DNA of 64,000 nucleotides from ATZT02 sp046048135 (GTDB lineage: Bacteria > Actinomycetota > Actinomycetes > S36-B12 > UBA5976): positions 1-64,000 of the forward strand of contig JBJOGR010000036.1 of assembly GCA_046048135.1 (NCBI GenBank), given 5' to 3'. This document shows positions 1 through 8,278 of the stretch, in pieces; position 1 is the first letter of the stretch; every line of letters begins with the position of its first letter. The notes beneath the pieces were generated by a model that saw only the letters and a list, made by a program, of their open reading frames with translations, made no database searches and had not been told where the DNA came from. Position numbers and translations under genes: made by a program.

Positions 1-648
1 ACTGGTAGAGGTTTAGCAAGAGAACAAAAATATTTAGCAGAACGAGGATATGTAGTTTTACATACAGATTACAGAAATCATGCTGGTTCTGATAAAGATC
101 CAGATAATGATGTTAATTTCAGATTTGGCTACACAGAGGATGTAGTAAATGCTGCCCTTGCTTTAAGAAATTCAAATTTTGAATTTGTTGATAAAGAAAG
201 AATTGGTTTGTTAGGTAGATCTATGGGTGGAGGAATTGCTTTCAACACTATGGTTGCAAAACCAGGAGTATTTGATGCTTTTGTACTTTTTGCCCCAACA
301 AGTGCTAATGCAGTTGATAATTTCAATAGGTGGACCAGAATGCGCTTTGATGTTGCAGAAAGAATAGAAGAACAATTTGGTTTGCCTGATCAGAACCCAG
401 AATTTTGGAAAGGTATATCTGCGATTAATTATTTTGATCGAATCCAAGAACCAGTTTTAATTTTGCATGGTACAGAAGATGAATCTTGTGATATCCAATG
501 GTCAGTAAATGCTGCAGCAATGTTAGAAAAAGCAGGAAAGAAATTTGAGTTTATTCAGTATGAAGGTGAAAAACATGCCTTTATTCCAAAGTGGCCAGAT
601 TCCATGGCTGAAACTACAAGATTTTTTGAAGAACACCTAAAGAGTTAG
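1..648 (+). CDS. Alpha/beta hydrolase, prolyl-oligopeptidase/acylaminoacyl-peptidase type (5' end outside window)
   Basis: The reading frame is open from the first base, so the start lies upstream. The visible part is the C-terminal catalytic half of an alpha/beta-hydrolase. The nucleophile elbow GRSMGGG places the serine at visible codon 74; LHGTEDE supplies the probable acid Asp near codon 160 and GEKHAF the His near codon 192, in the order Ser-Asp-His expected of the S9/dienelactone-hydrolase-like fold. No signal sequence can be judged because the N terminus is missing. Substrate is unknown; peptidase or esterase are both possible. Its stop overlaps the stop of the convergent membrane-protein gene by 4 bases. 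Confidence 0.85.
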   Translation, partial: TGRGLAREQKYLAERGYVVLHTDYRNHAGSDKDPDNDVNFRFGYTEDVVNAALALRNSNFEFVDKERIGLLGRSMGGGIAFNTMVAKPGVFDAFVLFAPTSANAVDNFNRWTRMRFDVAERIEEQFGLPDQNPEFWKGISAINYFDRIQEPVLILHGTEDESCDIQWSVNAAAMLEKAGKKFEFIQYEGEKHAFIPKWPDSMAETTRFFEEHLKS

Positions 649-1034
649 TTTTTATTTTTACCTAAAGCAAGTGCTACAACATAAAGTGTTGAAAATACAA
701 AACCAATAACTGCATAAATAATTCTTCCCACATTAGCTTCTCCAGGTGCAAGTAAAGTTACGATTCCTAAAGATAAAGAAACTAATGACATTAAAATTGC
801 AAAAGTTCTTACAACGTAATTGGAAGAGTTATTTCTAACCACAATCATTAAATAACCTAAAGGTAATAAAACAATTCCAGTCATTCTTAAACTCCAGAAT
901 GCATCTTCTCCAGAAATACCAATAAATTGACCAAATAAATCAGGTCTTGAAATTAAAGCCACAGCAGACAAAATAAAAATTGTGCCACCAGCAAGCATTA
1001 CTTGGCGAACTCTAAATTGACCAAGATTTGTCAT
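645..1034 (-). CDS. Small four-helix membrane protein, function unknown
   Basis: I do not recognise this 129-residue protein. It has about four hydrophobic segments (near residues 10-27, 47-64, 75-95 and 103-123) with a conspicuous APGEAN turn before the last one and a Lys/Asn-rich C terminus, so an inner-membrane location is likely. It is downstream of the EamA transporter gene on the same strand (25-base gap) and its 3' end overlaps that of the hydrolase gene on the other strand by 4 bases. The frame has normal codon use for the window. No catalytic motif is visible, and co-transcription with the transporter is only inferred from spacing. Confidence 0.6.
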   Translation of the reverse strand: MTNLGQFRVRQVMLAGGTIFILSAVALISRPDLFGQFIGISGEDAFWSLRMTGIVLLPLGYLMIVVRNNSSNYVVRTFAILMSLVSLSLGIVTLLAPGEANVGRIIYAVIGFVFSTLYVVALALGKNKN

Positions 1035-1059
1035 GATTTAAGTTTAATTTGAAAAGTAT

Positions 1060-1974
1060 TTAATTTCTAGCAGTTTCAGCAAAAAGAACACCAGTTAAAA
1101 CCATAAATCCACCTAGAATCTGAATTCCTACCAAAGTTTCACCTAAAAGAATAAGTGCGACAACGGAAGCAAGAACTGGTTCAAGTAATCCAAACACAGA
1201 AGCTCTCTTTGAATCTATATATTTGAAAGCCATGAAATATAGCAAAAATGGTGAAACAGTTCCCATAAAAATAATCCAAAAAATAACTGCACCTAAAGGA
1301 ATGCTTCCTATATTATGTGGAAGAACAACTTGATTGGAAAGTAAATTCCAAGGAATTGTATTTAATGGTTGAGCAAAGAACCAAAATATTGCACCAACAC
1401 CCATAGCAAGAGTTGTTAAAGAAATTGCACTTCTTTTAGAAACTAAAAATTCTCCACCGATATAATAAATTGCTAAAGCAACAGCTGCTCCAAAAGCACT
1501 AATAACTCCGAATGAATCTAATTTTGATCCAGTCCAAACTTGAGTTATAAAAGATAAACCAAGTATGGCTAAAAATAGGGATAACCAAACTCTGGCGCTA
1601 ACTTGTCTTTTTAAAACAAATCGCAAATAAAGCGCCACCATTATGGGAGCAGTAAATTCAATAATTAAAGCAACACCCACTTCAATTCTTTTTATTGCAA
1701 CAAAATAAAGAAATTGAGTCATAGCTACACCAAAAAACCCATAACCTATTAAAGGCAAAATTTCATTTTTCTTTACTCGTAAACCTTTTCTACCTATAAA
1801 TAAAGAGATAATAAGTAGTAAAAGAAAGGCACCTTCAATTCTTAACGCAGATAATTCAGAAGAAGACAGTCCATTTAATAAGGCTAATTTTGCAACGGGA
1901 CCATTAATAGCAAAGCAAAAAAGCCCTAAAGTCATTAATCCATAACCAGTTAACTGGTTAGATTTTGTATTCAA
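1060..1974 (-). CDS. EamA/DMT-family transporter
   Basis: A 304-residue protein made of about ten hydrophobic helices, with the internal duplication of two five-helix EamA units typical of the drug/metabolite transporter superfamily. The second repeat ends with FGLLEPVLASVVALILLGE, a segment characteristic of the family (conserved ExP/GE elements before the last helix). It probably exports or imports a small metabolite across the cytoplasmic membrane; the substrate cannot be read from sequence. It directly follows the Nudix gene (no gap), so it is probably the distal gene of the glnR-mshD-Nudix cluster. A second EamA transporter lies at 14.6-15.5 kb. Confidence 0.85.
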   Translation of the reverse strand: MNTKSNQLTGYGLMTLGLFCFAINGPVAKLALLNGLSSSELSALRIEGAFLLLLIISLFIGRKGLRVKKNEILPLIGYGFFGVAMTQFLYFVAIKRIEVGVALIIEFTAPIMVALYLRFVLKRQVSARVWLSLFLAILGLSFITQVWTGSKLDSFGVISAFGAAVALAIYYIGGEFLVSKRSAISLTTLAMGVGAIFWFFAQPLNTIPWNLLSNQVVLPHNIGSIPLGAVIFWIIFMGTVSPFLLYFMAFKYIDSKRASVFGLLEPVLASVVALILLGETLVGIQILGGFMVLTGVLFAETARN

Positions 1975-2382
1975 TTATTTAATTCCTAATTCTTGGCAAG
2001 CTTCTTCCAAAAGAAATCTATCAGCCTCATAACTTAAAGTTTTTAAGGCATCAGACTTAGTTAACCAAAGTAGTTCATCCACTTCATCATTTTTTTGAAA
2101 AGTTTTTTCAATTAAATTCTTTGCAAGCCAATAATGAACAATTTTTTCTCTACCTTTAACTTCATATTCTCTACTTTTAAGTTTTTTTTCAAGTTCTACA
2201 ATTAAGCCTGTTTCTTCTAAAATTTCTCTCTTAGCAGTTTCTTCAATAGTTTCATTTTCATCTTGTTTTCCTTTAGGAAATGACCAATCTTCACGATGTG
2301 GTCTATGAATTACTGCAAATAGATAATCGTTTTCTATTTTATAAATTACGGCTCCAGCTGCAACTATTTTTTCAGATTTCAT
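1975..2382 (-). CDS. Nudix hydrolase
   Basis: A 135-residue MutT-like pyrophosphohydrolase. The Nudix box is perfect: Gly38, Glu44, Arg52-Glu53, Glu56-Glu57 and Gly59 fit G-x5-E-x7-REUxEExGU, which binds the divalent metal. HRPHREDWSFPKGK before it is typical of actinobacterial Nudix proteins that cleave NDP-linked or diadenosine polyphosphates. Sanitising damaged nucleotides or removing alarmone-like dinucleotides is possible; the substrate is not shown by the sequence. Its start lies inside the end of mshD (11-base overlap), implying translational coupling. Related actinobacteria often keep a Nudix gene near glnR/mshD. Confidence 0.88.
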   Translation of the reverse strand: MKSEKIVAAGAVIYKIENDYLFAVIHRPHREDWSFPKGKQDENETIEETAKREILEETGLIVELEKKLKSREYEVKGREKIVHYWLAKNLIEKTFQKNDEVDELLWLTKSDALKTLSYEADRFLLEEACQELGIK

Positions 2383-3331
2383 ATGAATTAGATGTATAAA
2401 GTTTATCTACACCCCAAAAATTAAATCCTAAAGATGTGTAAAGATCTATAGCATTTTTATTATTTGAATCCACATATAACATTGCTGAATCAAGTCCTGA
2501 TCTTCTTAAATAATTTAATCCCCATAAAGTTAATAATTTTCCAATACCTTTTCCTTGATGTTCTGGATCTACTCCTAAAACATAAATTTCTCCAATTGGT
2601 TCATGGCCGTGAGAATGATGGGTGTGGCCATCGTATTCAGAATGTTCGTGATCTTGACCATGAATTTTTGTCCAACAAAATCCAACTAAATCATACTTAT
2701 TATTTTCCAGTAATACAAATCCATCTGGTTTATACCAAGATTCTTTAAGTCTTAATTCTAAATCTTTAATAGTCCAACTAGCTTGATCAGGTAATTTTAC
2801 AAAACATTTTTTATTCAATTCCAAAAATTTATCTGAATCTTTATTTGCTTCAAAGTTTCTAAATTTTAATCCTTGAATCTCAAACAATGGATCAATTTGA
2901 GAGAATAATGATCTGCGCATTTGGATCACATTTCTTACAGGAACAAAACCTAACTTTGTAGCAAAGTTTCGAGCAAGATCAGTATCACCATGAGACCAAA
3001 GCCTTAAAGGTTGATCATTGATTTGTTTCTTCATTTCATTTAGTAACAAAGTAGCAATACCTTTTTTTCGGGAACTTGGACTTACTACTAATTCACCACT
3101 TGGGCCTGAAACTAAATCTGTTGTGTCAAGGTGTGCATAACCGACAATATTTTTGTTTTCATCTTCTGCTACTAAATGAGTTACAGGTCTATCTCCACCA
3201 CTTCTTAGGTGTAGTTCAACATGTTCAGAAAAAGGCCTAGCTCCATCAATTTCACTAGCTTTTATAACAATTTCAAGAATTTGATCTATTTGTTCGTTAT
3301 TTAATTCTTTTAAAACTAACACCTTAGTCAT
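2372..3331 (-). CDS. mshD: Mycothiol synthase (two GNAT domains) with a His-rich insertion
   Basis: MshD acetylates Cys-GlcN-Ins with acetyl-CoA, the last step of mycothiol synthesis. The 319-residue protein has the diagnostic tandem of two GNAT domains: the first (about 1-140) has a degenerate acetyl-CoA loop (SSRKKGIATLLL), the second (about 155-319) a good one (EHQGKGIGKLL). GFCWTKIH and GEIYVLGVDP are MshD hallmarks. Residues 224-243 of the second domain hold eight histidines, longer and more His-rich than I expect for this loop; see findings. It sits between glnR and the Nudix gene, as in other actinobacteria. Together with mshA (8.3-9.6 kb) it indicates mycothiol as the main thiol. Confidence 0.9.
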   Translation of the reverse strand: MTKVLVLKELNNEQIDQILEIVIKASEIDGARPFSEHVELHLRSGGDRPVTHLVAEDENKNIVGYAHLDTTDLVSGPSGELVVSPSSRKKGIATLLLNEMKKQINDQPLRLWSHGDTDLARNFATKLGFVPVRNVIQMRRSLFSQIDPLFEIQGLKFRNFEANKDSDKFLELNKKCFVKLPDQASWTIKDLELRLKESWYKPDGFVLLENNKYDLVGFCWTKIHGQDHEHSEYDGHTHHSHGHEPIGEIYVLGVDPEHQGKGIGKLLTLWGLNYLRRSGLDSAMLYVDSNNKNAIDLYTSLGFNFWGVDKLYTSNSYEI

Positions 3332-3336
3332 AGGTG

Positions 3337-4062
3337 CTAACCATTTATCCGGTTATTTACTTCCTCATCAACAGTTGTTGAATCTTTTAAGTCTCTACTG
3401 GAAATAAATTTATAACCAACATTTCTTAAAGTACTAATAAAGTTTTCATATTCTGGACCAAGTTTTGCTCTCAATCTTCTAACATGGACATCCACAGTTC
3501 TAGTACCACCAAAATAATCAAATCCCCAAACTTCTTGGAGTAATTGTTGACGACTAAAGACTCGGCCTGGATGCTGTGCTAAAAATTTTAGTAATTCAAA
3601 TTCTTTAAAAGTTAAATCAATTAGTTGCCCTTTGATTTTTACTGAATAAGCAGACTCGTCAATTACTAAATCTCCACGTTCAATTTCTGGATTTACACTT
3701 TCATCATTGCCTTTGAGTCGTGAAATAACTAAACGAATTCTGGCATCAACTTCTGCAGGTCCTGCATTTTCCAAAATAACTTCATCAATTCCCCAATCAG
3801 AAGTAATTGCAATCAAACCACCTTCTGTAGTAATAGCAATTAAAGGAGAAGTAATACCTGTAGTTCTAATTAATCTGCATAAACTTTTTGCACCAGGTAA
3901 ATCTTTTCTGGCATCAACTAAAACTGCGTCACAAATTGGTGCATTAATTAAGGCTGAAGGTTCTGCAGGCATTATTTTTACCTGATGATTTAGCAGAGAA
4001 AGCGCAGGTAAAATATCTATAGAGTTGCCACGAGCATTTGTGACTAAAATCAGATTAGTCAT
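3337..4062 (-). CDS. glnR: GlnR-type orphan response regulator for nitrogen metabolism
   Basis: An OmpR-class protein of 241 residues. The N-terminal receiver-like domain (1-120) lacks the paired acidic residues that normally bind Mg but keeps Asp50, Arg52 and Thr8, matching actinobacterial GlnR, in which Asp50 supports dimerisation rather than phosphorylation. Segments such as TEGGLIAITSDWGID and AGPAEVDARIRL are GlnR hallmarks. The C-terminal winged helix (about 135-230) carries RTVDVHVRRLRAKLG, the recognition helix. Two ATGs lie in tandem; the second (4062) gives the family's usual N terminus and better spacing from the GGAG upstream, so it was chosen over 4065. No histidine kinase gene is nearby, as expected. 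GlnR controls glutamine synthetase, ammonium transport and related genes elsewhere. Confidence 0.88.
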   Translation of the reverse strand: MTNLILVTNARGNSIDILPALSLLNHQVKIMPAEPSALINAPICDAVLVDARKDLPGAKSLCRLIRTTGITSPLIAITTEGGLIAITSDWGIDEVILENAGPAEVDARIRLVISRLKGNDESVNPEIERGDLVIDESAYSVKIKGQLIDLTFKEFELLKFLAQHPGRVFSRQQLLQEVWGFDYFGGTRTVDVHVRRLRAKLGPEYENFISTLRNVGYKFISSRDLKDSTTVDEEVNNRING

Positions 4063-4157
4063 CATGCTCCTTTTTTAAAGTTGTTTAAATTTTACCTAAA
4101 CTTCAAATATGAGAACTTATTACCTGAGGAATTTAAGCGCAAATTAGCATAAATCAA

Positions 4158-4178
4158 TGTAAAAGATAGACTTTTACA
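4158..4178 (+). promoter_or_regulatory. Perfect palindrome over the nitrobindin-fur promoter; candidate Fur-family operator
   Basis: TGTAAAAG (4158-4165) and CTTTTACA (4171-4178) form perfect 8-bp arms around ATAGA. The site ends two bases before the ATG at 4180 and covers TAGACT (4167-4172), a -10-like hexamer 7 bases from the ATG; TTAGCA (4144-4149) would be the -35 with a 17-base spacer. There is no Shine-Dalgarno, so the mRNA may be leaderless. The downstream operon encodes a Fur-family repressor, making autoregulation the natural inference. An RNA hairpin is the alternative reading. Confidence 0.5.
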
Positions 4179-4179
4179 A

Positions 4180-4785
4180 ATGAATAAATTACCTTCTGAA
4201 CTTCCATCTGAGGTTGTAAGAATTTCTTGGCTACTTGGGACTTGGGAGGGAGTTGGCCAAGGCCAGTATCCAAATTCCAGCAATTTTTCTTTTATTCAAC
4301 AAATTGAATTTACTAATGATGGTCAATCATTTTTAAATTACGAAAGTAAATCTTGGAAATTAAATGAAGATGGATCAAGTGGTGAACCATTACATATGGA
4401 AAAAGGATTTTTTAGACCAGGTGAAGCAAGTGGCATAGAAGCAGTTGTTTCACATATAACGGGAATAACAGAAATATGGACAGGAATTAATGAAGTATTA
4501 AGTATTGAAGATGCAAAAATAACTTCAGCTAGAGCAAGACTTGCAACAAATTGGGTAGGCAGAACTCCTTCTGCAAAACCAGTTGATGCTGGAGATCGTT
4601 TGTATGGATTAATGAATGGTGAATTAATGTGGACTTACGACATGGCAGCAGTTGGTCAGGAAATGCAAAATCATTTATGGGCAAGACTAAAACCTTTAAG
4701 TGAGGCAGAAATAATTGAAACAAAGAAAACGTTACGACCAGTAAGACAACATCAGATTCCAGAAATACCAGGAGTAAAGAAGTGA
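4180..4785 (+). CDS. Nitrobindin-like heme-binding beta-barrel protein (FABP/DUF1794 family)
   Basis: A 201-residue protein with the family signature GxWxGxGxGxYP at residues 20-31 (GTWEGVGQGQYP) and a C-terminal His165 in NHLWARL, the position of the heme-iron ligand in nitrobindins. Members form a ten-stranded barrel binding ferric heme and reacting with NO or peroxynitrite; many actinobacteria carry it directly before a fur-type gene, as here. The stop overlaps the GTG start of fur by 4 bases, so the two are translationally coupled. The start ATG has no upstream Shine-Dalgarno and sits next to a 21-bp palindrome. If heme biosynthesis is incomplete in this organism, the protein may store or carry scavenged heme; that is speculation. 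Confidence 0.82.
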   Translation: MNKLPSELPSEVVRISWLLGTWEGVGQGQYPNSSNFSFIQQIEFTNDGQSFLNYESKSWKLNEDGSSGEPLHMEKGFFRPGEASGIEAVVSHITGITEIWTGINEVLSIEDAKITSARARLATNWVGRTPSAKPVDAGDRLYGLMNGELMWTYDMAAVGQEMQNHLWARLKPLSEAEIIETKKTLRPVRQHQIPEIPGVKK

Positions 4786-5234
4786 GTGATTATTTAGAGC
4801 AGTGGGATAAGAAGTTACGCACTGCAGGTTTTCGTATTACTCCTCAAAGACAACTTGTTTTAGAAGCAGTTACAAATTTACGTCATGCCACTCCTGAAGA
4901 AATATTGGCAGAAGTTCAAGTAACTGCAACTGGTGTAAATCTTTCAACTGTTTACAGAACTTTAGAAGTTTTAGAACAAGTTGGTTTAGTAACTCATGCA
5001 CACATAGGACATGGTGCACCGACTTATCATGTTGTAGATGACACACCACATATCCATTTAGTTTGTTCAAGATGTCGAAAAGTTGAATCTATTGATGGAG
5101 CAACATTTACTAAATTTGCGAGTCAACTAGAAGAAAAAGAGGGTTTTGTTGTAAATGTTTCACATGTAGCTTTGCATGGATTATGTAAAAAATGTGTTGA
5201 TGGGGGAAATTCCCTTTTAGATCATGAACACTAA
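4782..5234 (+). CDS. Fur-family metal- or redox-responsive repressor
   Basis: A 150-residue winged-helix repressor. TPQRQLVLEAV (20-30) and STVYRTLEVLEQVGLV (55-70) are the Fur DNA-binding helices; the dimerisation domain has the structural zinc site Cys95-Cys98 and Cys135-Cys138, and a His-rich regulatory site around HPHIHL-like residues 90-92 and HVALHG (128-133). Subtype (Fur, Zur or PerR) cannot be settled by reading alone; the gene order nitrobindin-regulator-YgfZ is often found with Zur/Fur-like proteins in actinobacteria. GTG start overlaps the preceding stop. A perfect palindrome at the operon start (4158-4178) is a good candidate for its own operator. Confidence 0.88.
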   Translation: MSDYLEQWDKKLRTAGFRITPQRQLVLEAVTNLRHATPEEILAEVQVTATGVNLSTVYRTLEVLEQVGLVTHAHIGHGAPTYHVVDDTPHIHLVCSRCRKVESIDGATFTKFASQLEEKEGFVVNVSHVALHGLCKKCVDGGNSLLDHEH

Positions 5235-6270
5235 ACAACAAGTAATTAATATCCCAAATCAAGTAAGAGCTCCTGAAAGTTTTATTGACCAAAATGTAGC
5301 TTGGCATTATGGAGATCCTTTAAGGGAACAAAAATATTTAATCCAATTTGAAACCAGTGTGGATATTTCTAATCGTGGAGTTATAAGAATTACTGGAAAG
5401 GATCGAAAATCTTTTTTGCATTCTTTAACTTCGCAACATATAGAAAGGTTGAAAGATCAAGAATCAACTATTTCGTTACTACTTTCACCAAATGGCCATA
5501 TTGAACATGAATTACATGTAATAAATAATCCAGAAGAAATATATTTAATAGTTGAAAATTCTTCTCTAAAAACAATTGTTGAATTCTTGCAAAAAATGAT
5601 TTTTCTATCTCAAGTTGAAATAGATGATTCAACAAATGAATTAGCTACTCTTTTTGAATCAAAAAGAGAAATTCATGAAAAATATCCTACTTGGCTTACC
5701 CCATTAAATTATTTGGGTGAACCGATTAAAGATGCAGGAACAAGTGCTGGCGGAGATCCTAATAAATATGTGCCTAAAAGACCTGGAAAATTTAATGGTA
5801 GAGAAATATTGATCCCAAGAAATGAATTAGAAAATTATTTGCTGAATGCAAAATATCTAGCAGGTACTTGGGCATTAGAGGCTATCCGTATTGCTGCAGG
5901 AGTACCCAGAGTAATAATTGATGCAGATCATCGAACAATTCCACATGAAATTGGTTTAATTGGCAATGCAGTTCATTTAGAAAAAGGTTGTTATAAAGGT
6001 CAAGAAACAATTGCCAGAGTTCATAATTTAGGAAAACCTCCCAGAAAATTAGTTTTATTACATCTTGATGGCAGTGGTAATCGTTTGCCAAAACCAAATA
6101 GCCCAGTAATTGTTGATGGACAAGAAGTTGGATTTGTGGGTTCTAGTGCGCAACATTTTGAACTTGGACCAATTGCACTTGCCATCGTGAAAGCTAAAAC
6201 ACAAGTTTTACTAAATGTTGCAGTGGATGAAATTCCTGCCACTATGCAAGATATTGTTGTGGCGCAATGA
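5224..6270 (+). CDS. ygfZ: YgfZ/GcvT-fold folate-binding protein (Fe-S cluster maintenance)
   Basis: A 348-residue member of the GcvT-like folate-binding family. The diagnostic YgfZ motif KGCYKGQE lies near residues 255-262, containing the conserved cysteine needed for function in Fe-S repair and, in some bacteria, tRNA thiomodification; a glycine-cleavage T protein would lack it. Folate made by the fol genes at 34.4-36.7 kb would be the cofactor. The start overlaps the end of the Fur-family gene by 11 bases and its stop overlaps the asparaginase start by 4 bases, so it belongs to one tight operon from 4180 to 7522. Confidence 0.88.
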   Translation: MNTKQQVINIPNQVRAPESFIDQNVAWHYGDPLREQKYLIQFETSVDISNRGVIRITGKDRKSFLHSLTSQHIERLKDQESTISLLLSPNGHIEHELHVINNPEEIYLIVENSSLKTIVEFLQKMIFLSQVEIDDSTNELATLFESKREIHEKYPTWLTPLNYLGEPIKDAGTSAGGDPNKYVPKRPGKFNGREILIPRNELENYLLNAKYLAGTWALEAIRIAAGVPRVIIDADHRTIPHEIGLIGNAVHLEKGCYKGQETIARVHNLGKPPRKLVLLHLDGSGNRLPKPNSPVIVDGQEVGFVGSSAQHFELGPIALAIVKAKTQVLLNVAVDEIPATMQDIVVAQ

Positions 6271-7229
6271 CTTTAGAACCTGTAATAGTGCAAATGACTA
6301 GAGATGGTCTAGTCGAATCAATGCATAGAGGTCATGCAGTTTTACTTAATTCAGATGGAAAAATTGAAAAAGAATTAGGAAATTCTCAAGAAATAATTTA
6401 TCCAAGAAGTGCAATTAAGTTAGCTCAAGCAACTGCCATGTTGAGAGTCGGAGCAAAGTTAGAAAATGAATCTTTAGCAATTTCGTGTGCATCTCATAGT
6501 GGAGAAGAGTTACACCGAAATTTAGTGGAAAAAATGCTTACTAATGTTGGATTAAATTTAAGTGATTTACAAACTCCGCCAGATTATCCATTAGACCCAA
6601 AAATTCAAATTGAATATATTAAACAAGGTTTAGAGCCAAAACCAGTAACAATGAATTGCTCTGGAAAACATGCAGCGATGCTTACAGCTTGTGTTAACAA
6701 TAAATGGTCAACAAAGGATTATTTATCAATAAATCATCCTTTGCAAAAAAAAATTATTGAAACCATTGAGGACCTTTGCAAGGAAAGAATTTCTAAATCA
6801 AGTGTTGATGGGTGCGGTGCACCACTTCATGCGATTTCATTAATTGGACTTGCCAAAATGGCACATAATGCAGTTCTTGCAGATGTAGATAGTGAAGAAC
6901 GAAAAGTTGCAGATGCTGCAAGAAAATTTCCAATTTATAACTCCGGTACTAACAGAGACGTTGCGCAATTTATGCAAAATGTTCCTGGATTTTTTACAAA
7001 AGAAGGTGCAGAGGGAGTTCATGTTGGCGCATTAAATGACGGAAGAGCTTTTGCAGTTAAATTCAGTGATGGTTCAATGAGGCCAAGAGCAACATTTGTA
7101 TATTCTGTGTTGAAATACTGGGGTGTTGATTCTGAAATTTTAAATAAGTTAAGTAATTTAGAAAAAACTGAAGTACAAGGCGGCGGGAAAACCGTAGGAT
7201 ACTTACAAGCACTTTCCATAGAGAGGTAA
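6267..7229 (+). CDS. L-asparaginase II family protein
   Basis: A 320-residue protein of the bacterial asparaginase II (PF06089) family, unrelated in fold to the EcAII type. Recognisable segments are ISCASHSGEE, NCSGKHAAML and VDGCGAP, which carry the conserved serine/cysteine positions of the family, and YNSGTNRDVAQFM. It would hydrolyse asparagine to aspartate and ammonia, feeding nitrogen and the aspartate used by NadB. No signal peptide is seen, so it is probably cytoplasmic. Starts with an ATGA overlap to the YgfZ gene. GlnR control is possible given nitrogen release but no site was identified. Confidence 0.85.
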   Translation: MTLEPVIVQMTRDGLVESMHRGHAVLLNSDGKIEKELGNSQEIIYPRSAIKLAQATAMLRVGAKLENESLAISCASHSGEELHRNLVEKMLTNVGLNLSDLQTPPDYPLDPKIQIEYIKQGLEPKPVTMNCSGKHAAMLTACVNNKWSTKDYLSINHPLQKKIIETIEDLCKERISKSSVDGCGAPLHAISLIGLAKMAHNAVLADVDSEERKVADAARKFPIYNSGTNRDVAQFMQNVPGFFTKEGAEGVHVGALNDGRAFAVKFSDGSMRPRATFVYSVLKYWGVDSEILNKLSNLEKTEVQGGGKTVGYLQALSIER

Positions 7230-7234
7230 TTCAA

Positions 7235-7522
7235 ATGCCAATGTCGATGTATACCCTAAATGTGGTTTTAGGATATTTATTTGTTGCAATAAAAATGTGG
7301 GCATTTGTTGATGCTGCTACTCAAAAGAAACCATATTACGAAGCAGTTGGAAGACAATCAAAATTATTTTGGGTAGGTTTACTTGGTATTTCAGTATTCT
7401 CACAATATTTATCCGTAATGCAAGGAAGTTCAAATTATGGATTACTACAAGTTGTGGGTTTGATTTTAGCTATCGTTTATCTTGTGGATCAAAGACCAAG
7501 ACTTAACGAATTAAGAAAGTAA
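7235..7522 (+). CDS. DUF2516 family small membrane protein
   Basis: A 95-residue protein with about three hydrophobic segments, starting with MPMSMYTLNVVLGYLFVAIK and continuing with WAFVDAATQKKPYYEAVGRQ, which match the DUF2516 family of actinobacterial membrane proteins. No function is established for the family. It follows the asparaginase gene by 5 bases and is the last gene of the 4.2-7.5 kb operon; in other actinobacteria DUF2516 genes also lie near asparaginase and Fur-like genes. Its stop directly abuts the stop of the convergent gpmA gene with no intervening base. Confidence 0.75.
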   Translation: MPMSMYTLNVVLGYLFVAIKMWAFVDAATQKKPYYEAVGRQSKLFWVGLLGISVFSQYLSVMQGSSNYGLLQVVGLILAIVYLVDQRPRLNELRK

Positions 7523-8278
7523 TTATTTCTTTCCTTGGTTAGCAACCGCATCAATAGCTTCTTTTGCAGCTTGTGGATCTAGATATTCTCCACCAAAAAC
7601 AATTGGCTTAAAGTTTTCATCTAGTCGATAAAGCAATGGAATTCCTGTTGGAAGATTTAATTTAGCAATATCTTCATCACTAATATTTTCTAAATATTTA
7701 ATTAAAGCTCTTAAAGAATTACCATGTGCTACTACAAGAACAGTTTTTCCAGATTGTAATTCTGGAACAATAGATTCTTGCCAGTAAGGAATAACTCTCT
7801 TAACTACATCTTTTAAGCATTCTGTTAGAGGAATATCTGAATTTTGCATATCTTTATATTTAGGATCATTATTTTGGGCGTATTTATCGTTTGGATCAAT
7901 TGGTGGTGGCGGCACATCATAAGATCTTCTCCACAGCATGAATTGTTCTTCACCATATTTTTCTAAAGTATCTTTTTTGTTTAATCCTTGTAGGGCTCCA
8001 TAATGTCGTTCATTTAGTCGCCAAGATCTTTTTGTAGGAATTTGTTTAATTCCAGCACTTTCAAGTGCAAGTTCTGAAGTTTTTATGGCTCTATTTAATA
8101 CCGATGTGTGAAGAGTGTCAGGAATTAAATTTTTTTCTTTTAAAAGCTCTCCGCCACGTTTTGCCTCATTGATACCTTTATGACTTAAATCAACATCAAC
8201 CCATCCGGTAAATAAATTAAGGGCATTCCATTGGCTTTCACCATGTCTTAGAAGTATTAATTTATATTCTTTGCTCAT
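7523..8278 (-). CDS. gpmA: 2,3-bisphosphoglycerate-dependent phosphoglycerate mutase
   Basis: Interconverts 3- and 2-phosphoglycerate in glycolysis. The 251-residue protein starts with the RHGESQWN motif (Arg11, phosphohistidine His12), followed by FTGWVDVDLS, Glu90 in RLNERHYGALQGLNK, and the second catalytic histidine His185 in VVAHGNSLRAL. The FTGWxDxxL and RHYGAL segments separate true dPGMs from other histidine phosphatases such as the one at 50.8 kb. It directly follows mshA on the minus strand (no gap), so it is probably in the lipoprotein-mshA-gpmA transcript. It abuts the convergent DUF2516 gene. Confidence 0.93.
   Translation of the reverse strand: MSKEYKLILLRHGESQWNALNLFTGWVDVDLSHKGINEAKRGGELLKEKNLIPDTLHTSVLNRAIKTSELALESAGIKQIPTKRSWRLNERHYGALQGLNKKDTLEKYGEEQFMLWRRSYDVPPPPIDPNDKYAQNNDPKYKDMQNSDIPLTECLKDVVKRVIPYWQESIVPELQSGKTVLVVAHGNSLRALIKYLENISDEDIAKLNLPTGIPLLYRLDENFKPIVFGGEYLDPQAAKEAIDAVANQGKK

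Noticed and set aside
3337..4065. Classical two-component response regulator
   Set aside because: The acidic metal pocket is missing and the sequence matches GlnR, an orphan regulator with no partner kinase.
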